Positions 25,688-33,217 of a stretch of DNA of 64,000 bases are shown here, piece after piece. Position numbers and translations under genes: made by a program. The DNA is from Niallia taxi. GTDB taxonomy: Bacteria > Bacillota > Bacilli > Bacillales > Cytobacillaceae. The notes under the pieces were generated by a model, which saw nothing but the letters and a program-made list of their open reading frames with translations, was not told the origin of the DNA and ran no database searches. Where the stretch lies: positions 204,001 to 268,000 of the forward strand of contig NZ_CP102589.1 in NCBI RefSeq assembly GCF_032818155.1, written 5' to 3'. Numbering within the stretch: position 1 is the stretch's first letter; each line of letters opens with the position of its first letter.

Positions 25688-25802
25688 AGTCTCATTATAG
25701 CATATCCTTCCAGGTTCGTATTTAATCAATCTTTCTTTCCTCCCTCTATTTAATAAAGAAAGATTTTCTAGAAAAATAACAACCTGTTTTAAAAGAAATT
25801 TA

Positions 25803-26249
25803 TTAAATAACTGGCTTAATCCTCAGCTCAATATTAAACCGCACCTTTCCCTCTGCATGTTCCAATATATTTACGACCCAGTTTCGCGCAATATTTTTCG
25901 TTAAGTTCTCATAGTCTTCATGTGATAATATCAAGCCAGCAAGTATTTCACCTCTGTCTTTATAGTCTTTTCCTTCCTGTAAACCAAATTTGAATAATAG
26001 AAATCTTTTTAATGTACCCTTCGTTAAGAAGCTGATTTCATATTCTCCTTTTAACAGCTGCTCTAGCTTATTTCGATTGTTTTGATAGAATGTGAACAGC
26101 GCTTCCCAATCAGGCAATCCCCTGCCAAACTCTCTGAAAAAGGCAATATTTCCTTTTGCCAATGCCATAAGAATTTCCTCATCGTTAACGTTATTGCTTT
26201 TTACTTGTTCAATCATCAGAGCATAATTTAATGCGACCTTTTCTCCCAA
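25803..26249 (-). CDS. Unrecognised 148-residue soluble protein
   Basis: I do not recognise this family. The protein is predicted soluble, with no signal peptide or membrane segment. It has helical stretches (EEILMALAKGNIAFFREFGRG; FYQNNRNKLEQLLKGEYEI; GEILAGLILSHEDYENLTKNIARNW) and ends in a beta-rich tail (KVRFNIELRIKPVI). The start is TTG at 26249 with GAGGGGG at suitable spacing, which supports a genuine gene. It lies upstream of the split-sigma operon on the same strand but is separated from it by a terminator. A CodY-like inverted repeat overlaps its promoter region. Confidence 0.7.
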   Translation of the reverse strand: MGEKVALNYALMIEQVKSNNVNDEEILMALAKGNIAFFREFGRGLPDWEALFTFYQNNRNKLEQLLKGEYEISFLTKGTLKRFLLFKFGLQEGKDYKDRGEILAGLILSHEDYENLTKNIARNWVVNILEHAEGKVRFNIELRIKPVI

Positions 26250-26265
26250 CTTTTAATCCCCCTCT

Positions 26266-26294
26266 TTTTTTCAGAAAAATAGTGATTTTCTGAA
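26266..26294. promoter_or_regulatory. CodY-like inverted repeat in a divergent promoter region
   Basis: Arms TTCAGAAAA / TTTTCTGAA (26270-26278, 26286-26294) form a perfect 9-bp inverted repeat. The left half as the 15-mer 26266-26280 matches the CodY consensus AATTTTCWGAAAATT at 12 of 15 positions; the right half matches at about 10. It lies between the 148-aa gene and the DapA-like gene, so it could control both. Confidence 0.45.
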
Positions 26295-26339
26295 TCCCCC
26301 CAGCTACAATAATTATAAAATATTATAGAAGGAGTGGAA

Positions 26340-27239
26340 ATGATAATGTCTAATCCATTTATCCCATTTAGCATTGCAATGATTACCCCTTTCACGGAGG
26401 ACGGCAATCTTAGCTTAGAAGGCATTCCTTCTTTAGTGGAACATTATCGAAAAAACAAAGTTCCTGCCCTTTTAATTAGCGGCTCTACAGGTGAACAGCA
26501 CTCCATGACAATACGTGAGCGAGTATCCTTATTTCATGAAGTGAAAAAAGCAGCTTCTGATGATTTTCTATTATATGGAGGTGTTGCTGCCGTTCTAACA
26601 AAGGATGCAATAGAGCTTGCAGCTGCTGCAGAAAGTGCCGGACTTAATGGTATTATGCTCGGTTTTCCACCTTATTTAAGAATCAGTCAACAAGAAGCTT
26701 TTCATTATGTAGCAAAAATTTGTTCTCATACATCTCTGCCAATCATGCTATATAATAATCCTCCAAGAACGGGATTTAACCTAGAAACAGAGACATTGCT
26801 TTCTTTAGCAAGTCAATTTCCGCAAATCATGGCGTTGAAGGAAGCTGGTGATACGGCAGAAATCCTTCATGTTAAACAGCAATTAAGCAATAAATTCCTT
26901 GTTTTATCTGGATCCGACCTTACTATTTTTGAAAACAAAGATTACGGCTATGATGGCATTACAAGCATTATTGGCAATATTATTCCTAACGAGATGCAAG
27001 CCATATCAAAAGCTATCAGTTTCGGAGAATCAGATAAAGCGAAGGCTATCTTTGACAAGATTAAGACTTTATTGGAAACAATGCTAGAGTTAGGTATATT
27101 AAGATCCATAAAACACTTGCTTAACGAGCAAGGTATTCATGCAGGTTATTGTCGTGAGCCTATTTCTACTCTGTCTGTAGATGAAAAAGCTAAATTGGCA
27201 TCTTCCTATAATACATTCCTCTCCGAAATTAAGAGCTGA
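26340..27239 (+). CDS. Dihydrodipicolinate synthase/N-acetylneuraminate lyase family aldolase
   Basis: The ~299-residue class I aldolase has GSTGE (Thr-Thr-like site), LYNNPPRTGF (the catalytic Tyr and substrate-binding Arg) and MALKEAGD, whose Lys forms the Schiff base with pyruvate. The fold is the DapA/NanA TIM barrel. Several family members in bacilli are not true DapA, and this gene is not beside lysine-pathway genes, so a 2-keto-3-deoxy sugar-acid aldolase or similar is as likely. AAGGAG lies five bases before the ATG at 26340; ATG 26346 is an alternative. A CodY-like site lies upstream. Confidence 0.85.
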   Translation: MIMSNPFIPFSIAMITPFTEDGNLSLEGIPSLVEHYRKNKVPALLISGSTGEQHSMTIRERVSLFHEVKKAASDDFLLYGGVAAVLTKDAIELAAAAESAGLNGIMLGFPPYLRISQQEAFHYVAKICSHTSLPIMLYNNPPRTGFNLETETLLSLASQFPQIMALKEAGDTAEILHVKQQLSNKFLVLSGSDLTIFENKDYGYDGITSIIGNIIPNEMQAISKAISFGESDKAKAIFDKIKTLLETMLELGILRSIKHLLNEQGIHAGYCREPISTLSVDEKAKLASSYNTFLSEIKS

Positions 27240-27350
27240 CTTCAAAACGATAGTTCAAGCATATTGCTTGGCAAAAGCGGCTAAACTATTCTAATCTAAA
27301 TAGTGAAAATTAGCGTCATTATTAGAAAGCTAAAAAGAGGAGATGGTATG

Positions 27351-28040
27351 ATGAAAATTACATATCACGGACAGTCAACAATTGTAATAGAAGCAAACGG
27401 AAAGTCACTTATTATTGACCCTTTCATTAGCGGCAATCCTGCAGCTAAAGTTAGTGTGGAGGATATAAGTGTGGATGCTGTGCTGTTGACACATGCTCAT
27501 GGAGATCATATTTTGGACGCAGCACCAATCTCTAAAGCAAATAACGCACCAATTGTAGCAATCCCTGAATTGGCCGCATACATGTCCTGGAAGGGCGCAG
27601 AGACAATTGGAATGAATATTGGCGGTACATTGGATCTCCAATTTGCAAAAGCGAAAATGACTCATGCCTTCCACAGCTCAGGAATAATTGACGAAGAAAA
27701 CAAAAACATTCTTTATGGCGGAATGCCTGCTGGATTTGTCATTGAGGCAGAAGGAAAAACAATTCTTCACGCAGGCGATACAGGCCTTTTCGGTGATATG
27801 AAGATTATCGGAGATAGACATGATATTGATGTAGCATTCCTTCCAATTGGTGACCACTATACAATGGGACCAGAAGATGCTGTTTTGGCTGCAGAATGGT
27901 ACAAAGCGAAATTGATTATCCCTATCCACTACAATACTTTCCCTGCTATCGAACAAGATGGAGACGCATTTGTCAAAGCGTTGGAAGAACGCGGCATTAA
28001 AGGCAAGGTTCTTCAGCTTGGAGAGAGCATCGAACTGTAA
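27351..28040 (+). CDS. ytkL: UPF0173 metal-dependent hydrolase (YtkL)
   Basis: The 229-residue metallo-beta-lactamase-fold hydrolase has [10 protein letters not shown] (metal-binding HxHxDH), [16 protein letters not shown] and [12 protein letters not shown]0173 members such as B. subtilis YtkL begin MKITYHGQS as here. The substrate is unknown. The second of two tandem ATG codons (27351) is chosen, since GAGGAG is eight bases away; an in-frame start further upstream lacks an RBS. The gene ends at a strong bidirectional terminator. Confidence 0.9.
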   Translation: MKITYHGQSTIVIEANGKSLIIDPFISGNPAAKVSVEDISVDAVLLTHAHGDHILDAAPISKANNAPIVAIPELAAYMSWKGAETIGMNIGGTLDLQFAKAKMTHAFHSSGIIDEENKNILYGGMPAGFVIEAEGKTILHAGDTGLFGDMKIIGDRHDIDVAFLPIGDHYTMGPEDAVLAAEWYKAKLIIPIHYNTFPAIEQDGDAFVKALEERGIKGKVLQLGESIEL

Positions 28041-28045
28041 CATCC

Positions 28046-28087
28046 ATAAAAAAGCTGTTTTCCTTAATAGGAAAACAGCTTTTTTTT
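28046..28087. terminator. Bidirectional terminator between ytkL and trhO
   Basis: Stem AGCTGTTTTCC / GGAAAACAGCT with a 6-base loop, A-run on the left and T-run on the right. Confidence 0.93.
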
Positions 28088-28088
28088 A

Positions 28089-29069
28089 TTATGCTAAGTT
28101 GCTTGAATGGTTAGCTTCCCATTCCGCAATTTCTTTCACTCTAGCTTCAACCTGCTCTGGTGTTAGCTCATTTGCTTTCACATATAGGTTTCTTGGATGT
28201 GTACGGCACTCATGGCTGCAGCTCTTCATAAATTTCTCTTCACTTTCTGGTGAAGCAAGGATTTTACGGTTACATTCTGGGTTTGCACAGTTCACGTAAC
28301 GCTCACATGGTTCTCCTGTAAAGTAATCTTTACCAACAACTACATGCTCCACTCTGTTAACTGGGACGCTAATCCGTTGGTCGAATACATAGCATTGCCC
28401 ATCCCAAAGCTTACCTTGTGCCTCTGGATCTTTACCGTATGTTACGATACCACCGTCAAGCTGTGATACATCATCGAATCCTTCACGCTTAAGCCATCCT
28501 GAAAATTTCTCACAACGAACTCCACCTGTACAGTAAGTCAGAATTTTCTTTCCTTCAAGCATTTCACGGTTGTCTTCAATCCATTGTGGCAGCTCACGGA
28601 ATGTTTCAATGTCAGGCTTGATTGCCCCTCTGAAATGACCTAGGTCAAATTCATAATCATTGCGAGCGTCAATAATAACTGCATTAGGATCTTGCATTTG
28701 TTCAAACCACTCAGTTGGTTTCAAGTGCTTACCAGTCAATTCTAATGGATTAACATCATCTTCAAGACTTAAGTTAACCAATTCTTTCTTATGACGTACA
28801 TGCATTTTTTTGAAGGCATGTCCTTCTTCTTCGTCTATTTTAAAAACAGTATCTGCCAAACGTGGGTCTTGTCTAAATGCTTCCATATATTTATCTGTCT
28901 GTTCAACTGTTCCAGAAACCGTTCCATTAATTCCTTCAGAAGATACAAGAATACGTCCTAACAAACCAAGCTCCTTACAAAACGCTAAATGTTCGCTAGT
29001 GAATTCTTCTGGATTCTCAATAGTTACATATTTATAGTAAAGAAGTACTCTATATGGTTTTTCACTCAT
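28089..29069 (-). CDS. trhO: tRNA uridine(34) hydroxylase, rhodanese domain protein
   Basis: TrhO (YbfQ/YceA) hydroxylates U34 of certain tRNAs to 5-hydroxyuridine. The N-terminal acylphosphatase-like domain ([29 protein letters not shown]) is followed by a rhodanese domain at ~125-220 with [19 protein letters not shown] and the catalytic Cys loop [10 protein letters not shown]. The C-terminal part is Cys-rich ([21 protein letters not shown]), probably zinc-binding. Start ATG at 29069 follows AGGATG; an upstream in-frame start at 29093 is less likely. Confidence 0.94.
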   Translation of the reverse strand: MSEKPYRVLLYYKYVTIENPEEFTSEHLAFCKELGLLGRILVSSEGINGTVSGTVEQTDKYMEAFRQDPRLADTVFKIDEEEGHAFKKMHVRHKKELVNLSLEDDVNPLELTGKHLKPTEWFEQMQDPNAVIIDARNDYEFDLGHFRGAIKPDIETFRELPQWIEDNREMLEGKKILTYCTGGVRCEKFSGWLKREGFDDVSQLDGGIVTYGKDPEAQGKLWDGQCYVFDQRISVPVNRVEHVVVGKDYFTGEPCERYVNCANPECNRKILASPESEEKFMKSCSHECRTHPRNLYVKANELTPEQVEARVKEIAEWEANHSSNLA

Positions 29070-29207
29070 AATTTCAACATCCTGTTCTATCAATTTTTTT
29101 TACATTTATATTTAACTATACAACAAAAGCGGAAACAGTAAAAACTCATTGCTCACTTGCTATATTCTATAATAAATTTTTATACAAACAAAAGGAGACT
29201 CCAATAT

Positions 29208-29264
29208 ATGAAATCCCCCCTTGCTTATGTGTACATATATTATAGTAAATTTCGACTAAAATAG
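29208..29264 (+). CDS. Possible 18-residue small protein
   Basis: AAAGGAG followed ten bases later by ATG opens a frame for MKSPLAYVYIYYSKFRLK and a TAG stop. It is in the gap between trhO and the EamA gene. There is no homology evidence, and a clear promoter is not seen. It may be a chance frame, but the ribosome binding site is better than background. Confidence 0.25.
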   Translation: MKSPLAYVYIYYSKFRLK

Positions 29265-29270
29265 GAAGAA

Positions 29271-30209
29271 CTACTTTTTTCCATGCACGAATATTGTCGA
29301 ATTCCCCTCTTCTAAATGGACCGAACTATCCTTTAATTGATGATCAGAAATTTTTTTCAGCTTTGTGAATAAGTAACAGCCGGCTATAACAACAATGCTG
29401 CCTATGGCCTGCATCCAACTCATTTTTTCATTAAGAAATATAAATGCCAGAATCGCAGTAAATATCGGATTGAAGTTAAGGAATAAACCTGCTTCGGTAG
29501 CACCGAGCTTTTGAACTCCAATATTCCAAAGCACCATACATATGACAGTTGAAACAACACCAGTATAGATGATTGATGTTATAAAGGAAGCATTCATATT
29601 CGTAATGGAGAAATCAACAGCATTAAACGGTAACAGCAGAATAACACCAATTGCCCCAGAAGCAAATGTTGCCATTAGCGGAGATGTTTTTCTCATTGCC
29701 CATCTGCTGCACACAGAATAAATGCCCCATATGCAAACAGCTGCAATCATGTATAGATCTCCTTTATTAAAGCGCAGTTCCAACAACAATCCTAGCCTTC
29801 CTTCTGTTAATACGAGCAGAACTCCAAAAAGGGATAACAGCATGGAAGCGACCTGCCAGCGATTAATTTTTTCCTTTAAAAAAAGGAAGGAAAACAAAGC
29901 AATTGAAATGGTATTTAATGTGGAGATTAAGCCAACATTGCTGGCTGATGTGTACTCAAGTGCACGAAATTGCAGGAGATTAAAAGCAGCCACTCCTGTT
30001 AATCCCATTAAGATTAAAGGTAGTAATGCTTCCTTTGGAGGGATAAGTCGTTTCTCTTGTCTCCAAATGATTGGCATTAAACATATAACAGCAAGCACCC
30101 ATCTCAAGCTTGTCAGCGTGCCTGGGGATGCATGACCAACAAGTGATTTACCTAAAACAAAATTCCCCCCAAATAAAAAACTCGTAATCAGCAGAAAAAC
30201 ATACGGCAT
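29271..30209 (-). CDS. EamA/DMT family transporter
   Basis: The ~312-residue protein has ten predicted helices arranged as two EamA repeats (residues ~3-137 and ~150-285). TSLRWVLAVICLMPII and RALEYTSASNVGLISTLNTISIALFSFLFLKEK mark the first; SRWAMRKTSPLMATFASG and GLFLNFNPIFTAILAFIFLNEKMSWMQ the second. Such proteins export amino acids or other metabolites. Divergence from an Lrp/AsnC regulator with a long palindrome in between suggests Lrp-controlled amino-acid efflux. ATG at 30209 has AAGGAG upstream; an in-frame start at 30230 does not. Confidence 0.88.
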   Translation of the reverse strand: MPYVFLLITSFLFGGNFVLGKSLVGHASPGTLTSLRWVLAVICLMPIIWRQEKRLIPPKEALLPLILMGLTGVAAFNLLQFRALEYTSASNVGLISTLNTISIALFSFLFLKEKINRWQVASMLLSLFGVLLVLTEGRLGLLLELRFNKGDLYMIAAVCIWGIYSVCSRWAMRKTSPLMATFASGAIGVILLLPFNAVDFSITNMNASFITSIIYTGVVSTVICMVLWNIGVQKLGATEAGLFLNFNPIFTAILAFIFLNEKMSWMQAIGSIVVIAGCYLFTKLKKISDHQLKDSSVHLEEGNSTIFVHGKK

Positions 30210-30283
30210 ACTAACAGCTCCTTCGCACAAGCAACATGCGTTATTCTTGTTAATATCGTATCACCGCGTCTTCTATAACGGTA

Positions 30284-30319
30284 TAAAATTTTGTATAATA
30301 CAGTAAATACAAAATTTTA
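30284..30319. promoter_or_regulatory. Perfect 13-bp inverted repeat, probable Lrp-type operator
   Basis: Arms TAAAATTTTGTAT (30284-30296) and ATACAAAATTTTA (30307-30319) are exact reverse complements with a 10-base spacer, so centres are about two helical turns apart. A plus-strand TATAAT at 30294-30299 overlaps the left arm. It lies in the divergent region between the EamA gene and the Lrp gene. Confidence 0.65.
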
Positions 30320-30408
30320 TTAAGTATTATATAGGTTAACGTAATTATCTTCATTTTCAGCTACTTTCTGAAGGAGAATACTGAATAAAAGAAAGGTGGA
30401 TAAATTCG

Positions 30409-30882
30409 ATGGAAACCATTGTTAATAAAGTAATTGATGGAATTGACTTAAATCTATTGGACTTGTTGCAAAAAAACGCACAGCTCTCTAATGCAGAACT
30501 GGCTAAGCTTGTTAACTTGTCTCCACCTGCCACACATGCTCGCATTAAACGCTTGGAAAAAGAAGGGTTCATTGACAAGCAGGTTGCCATTCTTAACCAT
30601 AACAAGCTGGGCTTTGATTTATTATGCTATATCTCTATCTCCACTAATATTCACCAGGAAGAGGCAATCGCAGAGCTTGAAGATGTCTTAAGCAAGATGG
30701 AGGAAATTTTGGAATGTCACTGTTTGACAGGCGAATATGATTACCTTTTAAAGGTTGCCAATAAAGACACAAGAGGATTAGAAAGCTTTATTAAAAAACT
30801 GAACAAGCTTGGTATTTCAAAAATCAATACTAGCCTTGCACTTAGGGAAATCAAGTCCTCCACTGTATTGCCCATTAAGTAA
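30409..30882 (+). CDS. Lrp/AsnC family transcriptional regulator
   Basis: The 157-residue protein has an N-terminal HTH (residues ~12-60: IDLNLLDLLQKNAQLSNAELAKLVNLSPPATHARIKRLEKEGFI) and a C-terminal RAM ligand domain (~70-150) with the family patterns ECHCLTGEYDYLLKV and ISKINTSLALREIK. It should bind an amino acid and control the divergent EamA exporter. AAAGGTGG precedes the ATG at 30409. Confidence 0.94.
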   Translation: METIVNKVIDGIDLNLLDLLQKNAQLSNAELAKLVNLSPPATHARIKRLEKEGFIDKQVAILNHNKLGFDLLCYISISTNIHQEEAIAELEDVLSKMEEILECHCLTGEYDYLLKVANKDTRGLESFIKKLNKLGISKINTSLALREIKSSTVLPIK

Positions 30883-30914
30883 TTTTTTTGGTACACCATG
30901 AGCCTTTAGTTTTT

Positions 30915-30961
30915 TAGCATAGCAAAGAGACCTCTTTATTATAGAGGCCTCTTTGCTTTTA
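30915..30961. terminator. Bidirectional terminator downstream of the Lrp gene
   Basis: Fourteen-base arms (30922-30935, 30943-30956) GCAAAGAG-A-CCTCT / AGAGG-C-CTCTTTGC with one mismatch, followed by TTTTATT on the plus strand. Confidence 0.85.
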
Positions 30962-31207
30962 TTAAAAGGGATCACCAACAGCTTTTGCCGTAAAATGAAG
31001 TGCACAACCAAATTTAGATTGTTTAAAAACATTTTCAAGATGTTTTAACGCTTCCTGTGTAGAAAGCAATGTCTTCACTATGACTAGTACTTTTATTCTG
31101 CTGGTTTGCTCCACAGTTGTTGACACATAATTGTCCTCATATTCCGCAAAAAACTCTTTTACAAATCTGATTTGACCACAATAAAACTCAAAAGTATATT
31201 CGTTCAT
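30962..31207 (-). CDS. Unrecognised 81-residue protein downstream of PTS IIC
   Basis: I do not recognise this protein. It starts MNEYTFEFYCGQIRFVKEFF, has an alpha/beta look with a hydrophobic strand RIKVLVIVKTLL and a helix TQEALKHLENVFKQS. It is not a lactose/cellobiose-type PTS IIA, which is all-helical with an active His. The ATG at 31207 lies four bases past the IIC stop; a longer frame would overlap IIC. The RBS is weak, so translation may depend on coupling. The last gene of the PTS operon before a strong terminator. Confidence 0.6.
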   Translation of the reverse strand: MNEYTFEFYCGQIRFVKEFFAEYEDNYVSTTVEQTSRIKVLVIVKTLLSTQEALKHLENVFKQSKFGCALHFTAKAVGDPF

Positions 31208-31211
31208 TTTA

Positions 31212-32555
31212 TTATGCTGATTTCTCCGAATCACCAGAGCCAATATTGTTGTCAGCAGCAGCTTTGTTTGCTGCCATTACAAACGGAATATAAATGAGTG
31301 TCGAAACAGCCAAGCAGACAAATCCAACGACTAGTGCGAGCCAGTTTCCGCCAGTTCCTAGGAATGCAATCAGCGGCCCAGGTGTTGTCCACGGCACTGA
31401 ATAAGCGATAGGCGGAATCAGTCCTGTAACAATAGCAGCATAGCCGATAATAATGTTTATAGCAGGAACCAATATAAACGGCAGGATTAAGATTGGGTTA
31501 AGCACGACAGGTAAACCGAAAATAACTGGTTCATTGATATTGAATAAACCTGGAGCTATGGAAAGCTTGCCAATATCTCGGTAATCCTTCCGTTTTGCGA
31601 CAATAAATATCGCAATTAATAGACCTAAGGTCATACCCGAACCACCATAGTTAGCGAAGGCATCATTGATTGCCCATGTCACAGGATATGGAGCGCCCCA
31701 TGCAGAACCATGCTCTGCCACATAGTTTAAATTCTCAAGACCTGCTTCAGCAAACATAGCCTCACGGATAGCAGCAATTGTATTAGGACCATGAATACCG
31801 AAAACCCATAAAAGGTTTGAAACAATTGCCAAAATGACAAGTGAAAAGATATTAGTGCCCAAATGCTTTAACGGTGTTTGAATGACAGCATAAATAAATT
31901 CATGCAAGCCTTTTGGATAAAAAGTATTAATAATAGCGTTTCCAATTGCGAACGCCACCGTAATAATAATGATCGGAATCAGCACCTTAAATGACCGTGC
32001 AACAGCAGGCGGGACAGATGCTGGCATATTTATCTGCAATTTCTTCGACTTGGAAAGCACACTGAAAAATTCCCCAACAAGCAAACCAACAATTATTGCT
32101 ACGAAAAGCCCTTGTGCTCCCACCCATTGCGTTGTCAAGAAGCTTGTGCCTTCTACCGCAGTGTATGGCGGATAAATAATAAAGAAGGTGGACAATGCCG
32201 TTAAACCGCTCAGCAGTTCATCTGATTTAAGTGAGATGGCCATATTTCTTGCTACGAGAAAGACGATGAACATGGACAAAATGTTCGTTGATCCGTTTAG
32301 TACCGGAGAAAAAACGGATTGCAGGTCAGCTAAGCCTGGAAATAGCTTATGAAGAAATAATATTTTAGCGATAAATCCGTCTGGCGCCAAAACAGCAAAA
32401 TTGAGCAAAACGATAAGTGAACCAGCAAGGGTAATCGGAAAAGATAAAATAAATGCATCCCGAATTGCTACAATATGCCGCTGTGAGTTCAATTTAGACG
32501 CAACAGGCACCAAAGCCTTCTCAGCAAACTTTTCAAAATTGGCCATAAAGCCCAT
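31212..32555 (-). CDS. celB: PTS cellobiose/lichenan-type IIC permease
   Basis: The 447-residue membrane permease of the lactose/N,N-diacetylchitobiose/cellobiose PTS family has about ten helices. FEKFAEKALVPVASKLNSQRHIVAIRDAFI opens it; FGIHGPNTIAAI, and the substrate-binding loop GLFNINEPVIFGLPVVLNPILILPF (conserved Glu in NEP) are diagnostic. It imports and, with IIB, phosphorylates a beta-diglucoside or related sugar; the exact sugar is unknown. RBS GGGGGAG precedes ATG 32555. The separate IIB gene lies 127 bases upstream; no IIA or glycosidase is in the cluster. Confidence 0.92.
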   Translation of the reverse strand: MGFMANFEKFAEKALVPVASKLNSQRHIVAIRDAFILSFPITLAGSLIVLLNFAVLAPDGFIAKILFLHKLFPGLADLQSVFSPVLNGSTNILSMFIVFLVARNMAISLKSDELLSGLTALSTFFIIYPPYTAVEGTSFLTTQWVGAQGLFVAIIVGLLVGEFFSVLSKSKKLQINMPASVPPAVARSFKVLIPIIIITVAFAIGNAIINTFYPKGLHEFIYAVIQTPLKHLGTNIFSLVILAIVSNLLWVFGIHGPNTIAAIREAMFAEAGLENLNYVAEHGSAWGAPYPVTWAINDAFANYGGSGMTLGLLIAIFIVAKRKDYRDIGKLSIAPGLFNINEPVIFGLPVVLNPILILPFILVPAINIIIGYAAIVTGLIPPIAYSVPWTTPGPLIAFLGTGGNWLALVVGFVCLAVSTLIYIPFVMAANKAAADNNIGSGDSEKSA

Positions 32556-32682
32556 ATGTTACTCCCCCTATTAAATTATAATTCTGCACCCTTTAGATGT
32601 AGAATCTGTTTGACAGGCAGATGGATGTTTTTTCATGATGTACAGGAGGTCTTGCCTGACTTATTTTTCTATATTTTTATTC

Positions 32683-32982
32683 CTACAGCAGTTCAAGTGC
32701 TCTGTCTAAAACAGCTTTGCCATTCATCGTTCCATATGCTCTCATATCAATTACCTCTACCGGTACTCTGCCAGCAATAATGGACTCAACCTGTGGCTTT
32801 TGGTAACGAACCTGAGGCCCTAATAAAACAACATCGACTTGATCAGCAACACTTTGGCATTCTGATACTGGCAATGCAAAGATTTCAATGCTTATTCCTT
32901 TCTCCTCTGCCGCATCCTTCATCTTGTTAACTAACAAACTTGTAGACATTCCTGCTGCACAAACTAATAAAAGCTTTTTCAT
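32683..32982 (-). CDS. celA: PTS lactose/cellobiose-type IIB component
   Basis: The 99-residue cytosolic IIB has the phosphorylatable Cys in MKKLLLVCAAGMSTSLL (Cys8) and the tyrosine-phosphatase-like fold with VDVVLLGPQVRYQ. It passes phosphate from a IIA to the sugar bound by the downstream IIC. AGGAGGGG sits before the ATG. It heads the operon behind a promoter overlapped by a cre site, so carbon catabolite repression is likely. The missing IIA must be supplied from elsewhere. Confidence 0.94.
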   Translation of the reverse strand: MKKLLLVCAAGMSTSLLVNKMKDAAEEKGISIEIFALPVSECQSVADQVDVVLLGPQVRYQKPQVESIIAGRVPVEVIDMRAYGTMNGKAVLDRALELL

Positions 32983-33040
32983 TATGAACCCCTCCTAATT
33001 TTTCTCCTATATATTCTTTGTTAACTCCTCCTTGTATTGT

Positions 33041-33068
33041 ATTGTATACGCTTTCATTAATTTATCAA
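33041..33068 (-). promoter_or_regulatory. PTS operon promoter overlapped by a cre site
   Basis: On the minus strand TTGATA (33063-33068), 16 bases, TACAAT (33041-33046). The sequence TGTATACGCTTTCA at 33043-33056 matches the CcpA cre consensus TGWAANCGNTNWCA at 13 of 14 positions and covers the -10 and spacer, so CcpA would repress. Confidence 0.6.
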
Positions 33069-33090
33069 TAACATTTCGTAACTTAGATTT

Positions 33091-33117
33091 TTGTTTCATT
33101 TTAAGGAAATTGTTTCA
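33091..33117. promoter_or_regulatory. Direct TTGTTTCA repeats, possible RpiR operator
   Basis: TTGTTTCA occurs at 33091-33098 and 33110-33117, 19 bases apart, between the PTS promoter and the divergent RpiR gene. The reverse-oriented TTTGAAA appears about 35 bases further on. Confidence 0.35.
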
Positions 33118-33217
33118 ATTATGGCACATGTTGTTTTATAGTTATAATGTGGTTTGAAATAAATGCTAAAAAGAACAAATCCTAGCTTAGGAGGAGATCA
33201 ACCTGTTTACAAGAGAG

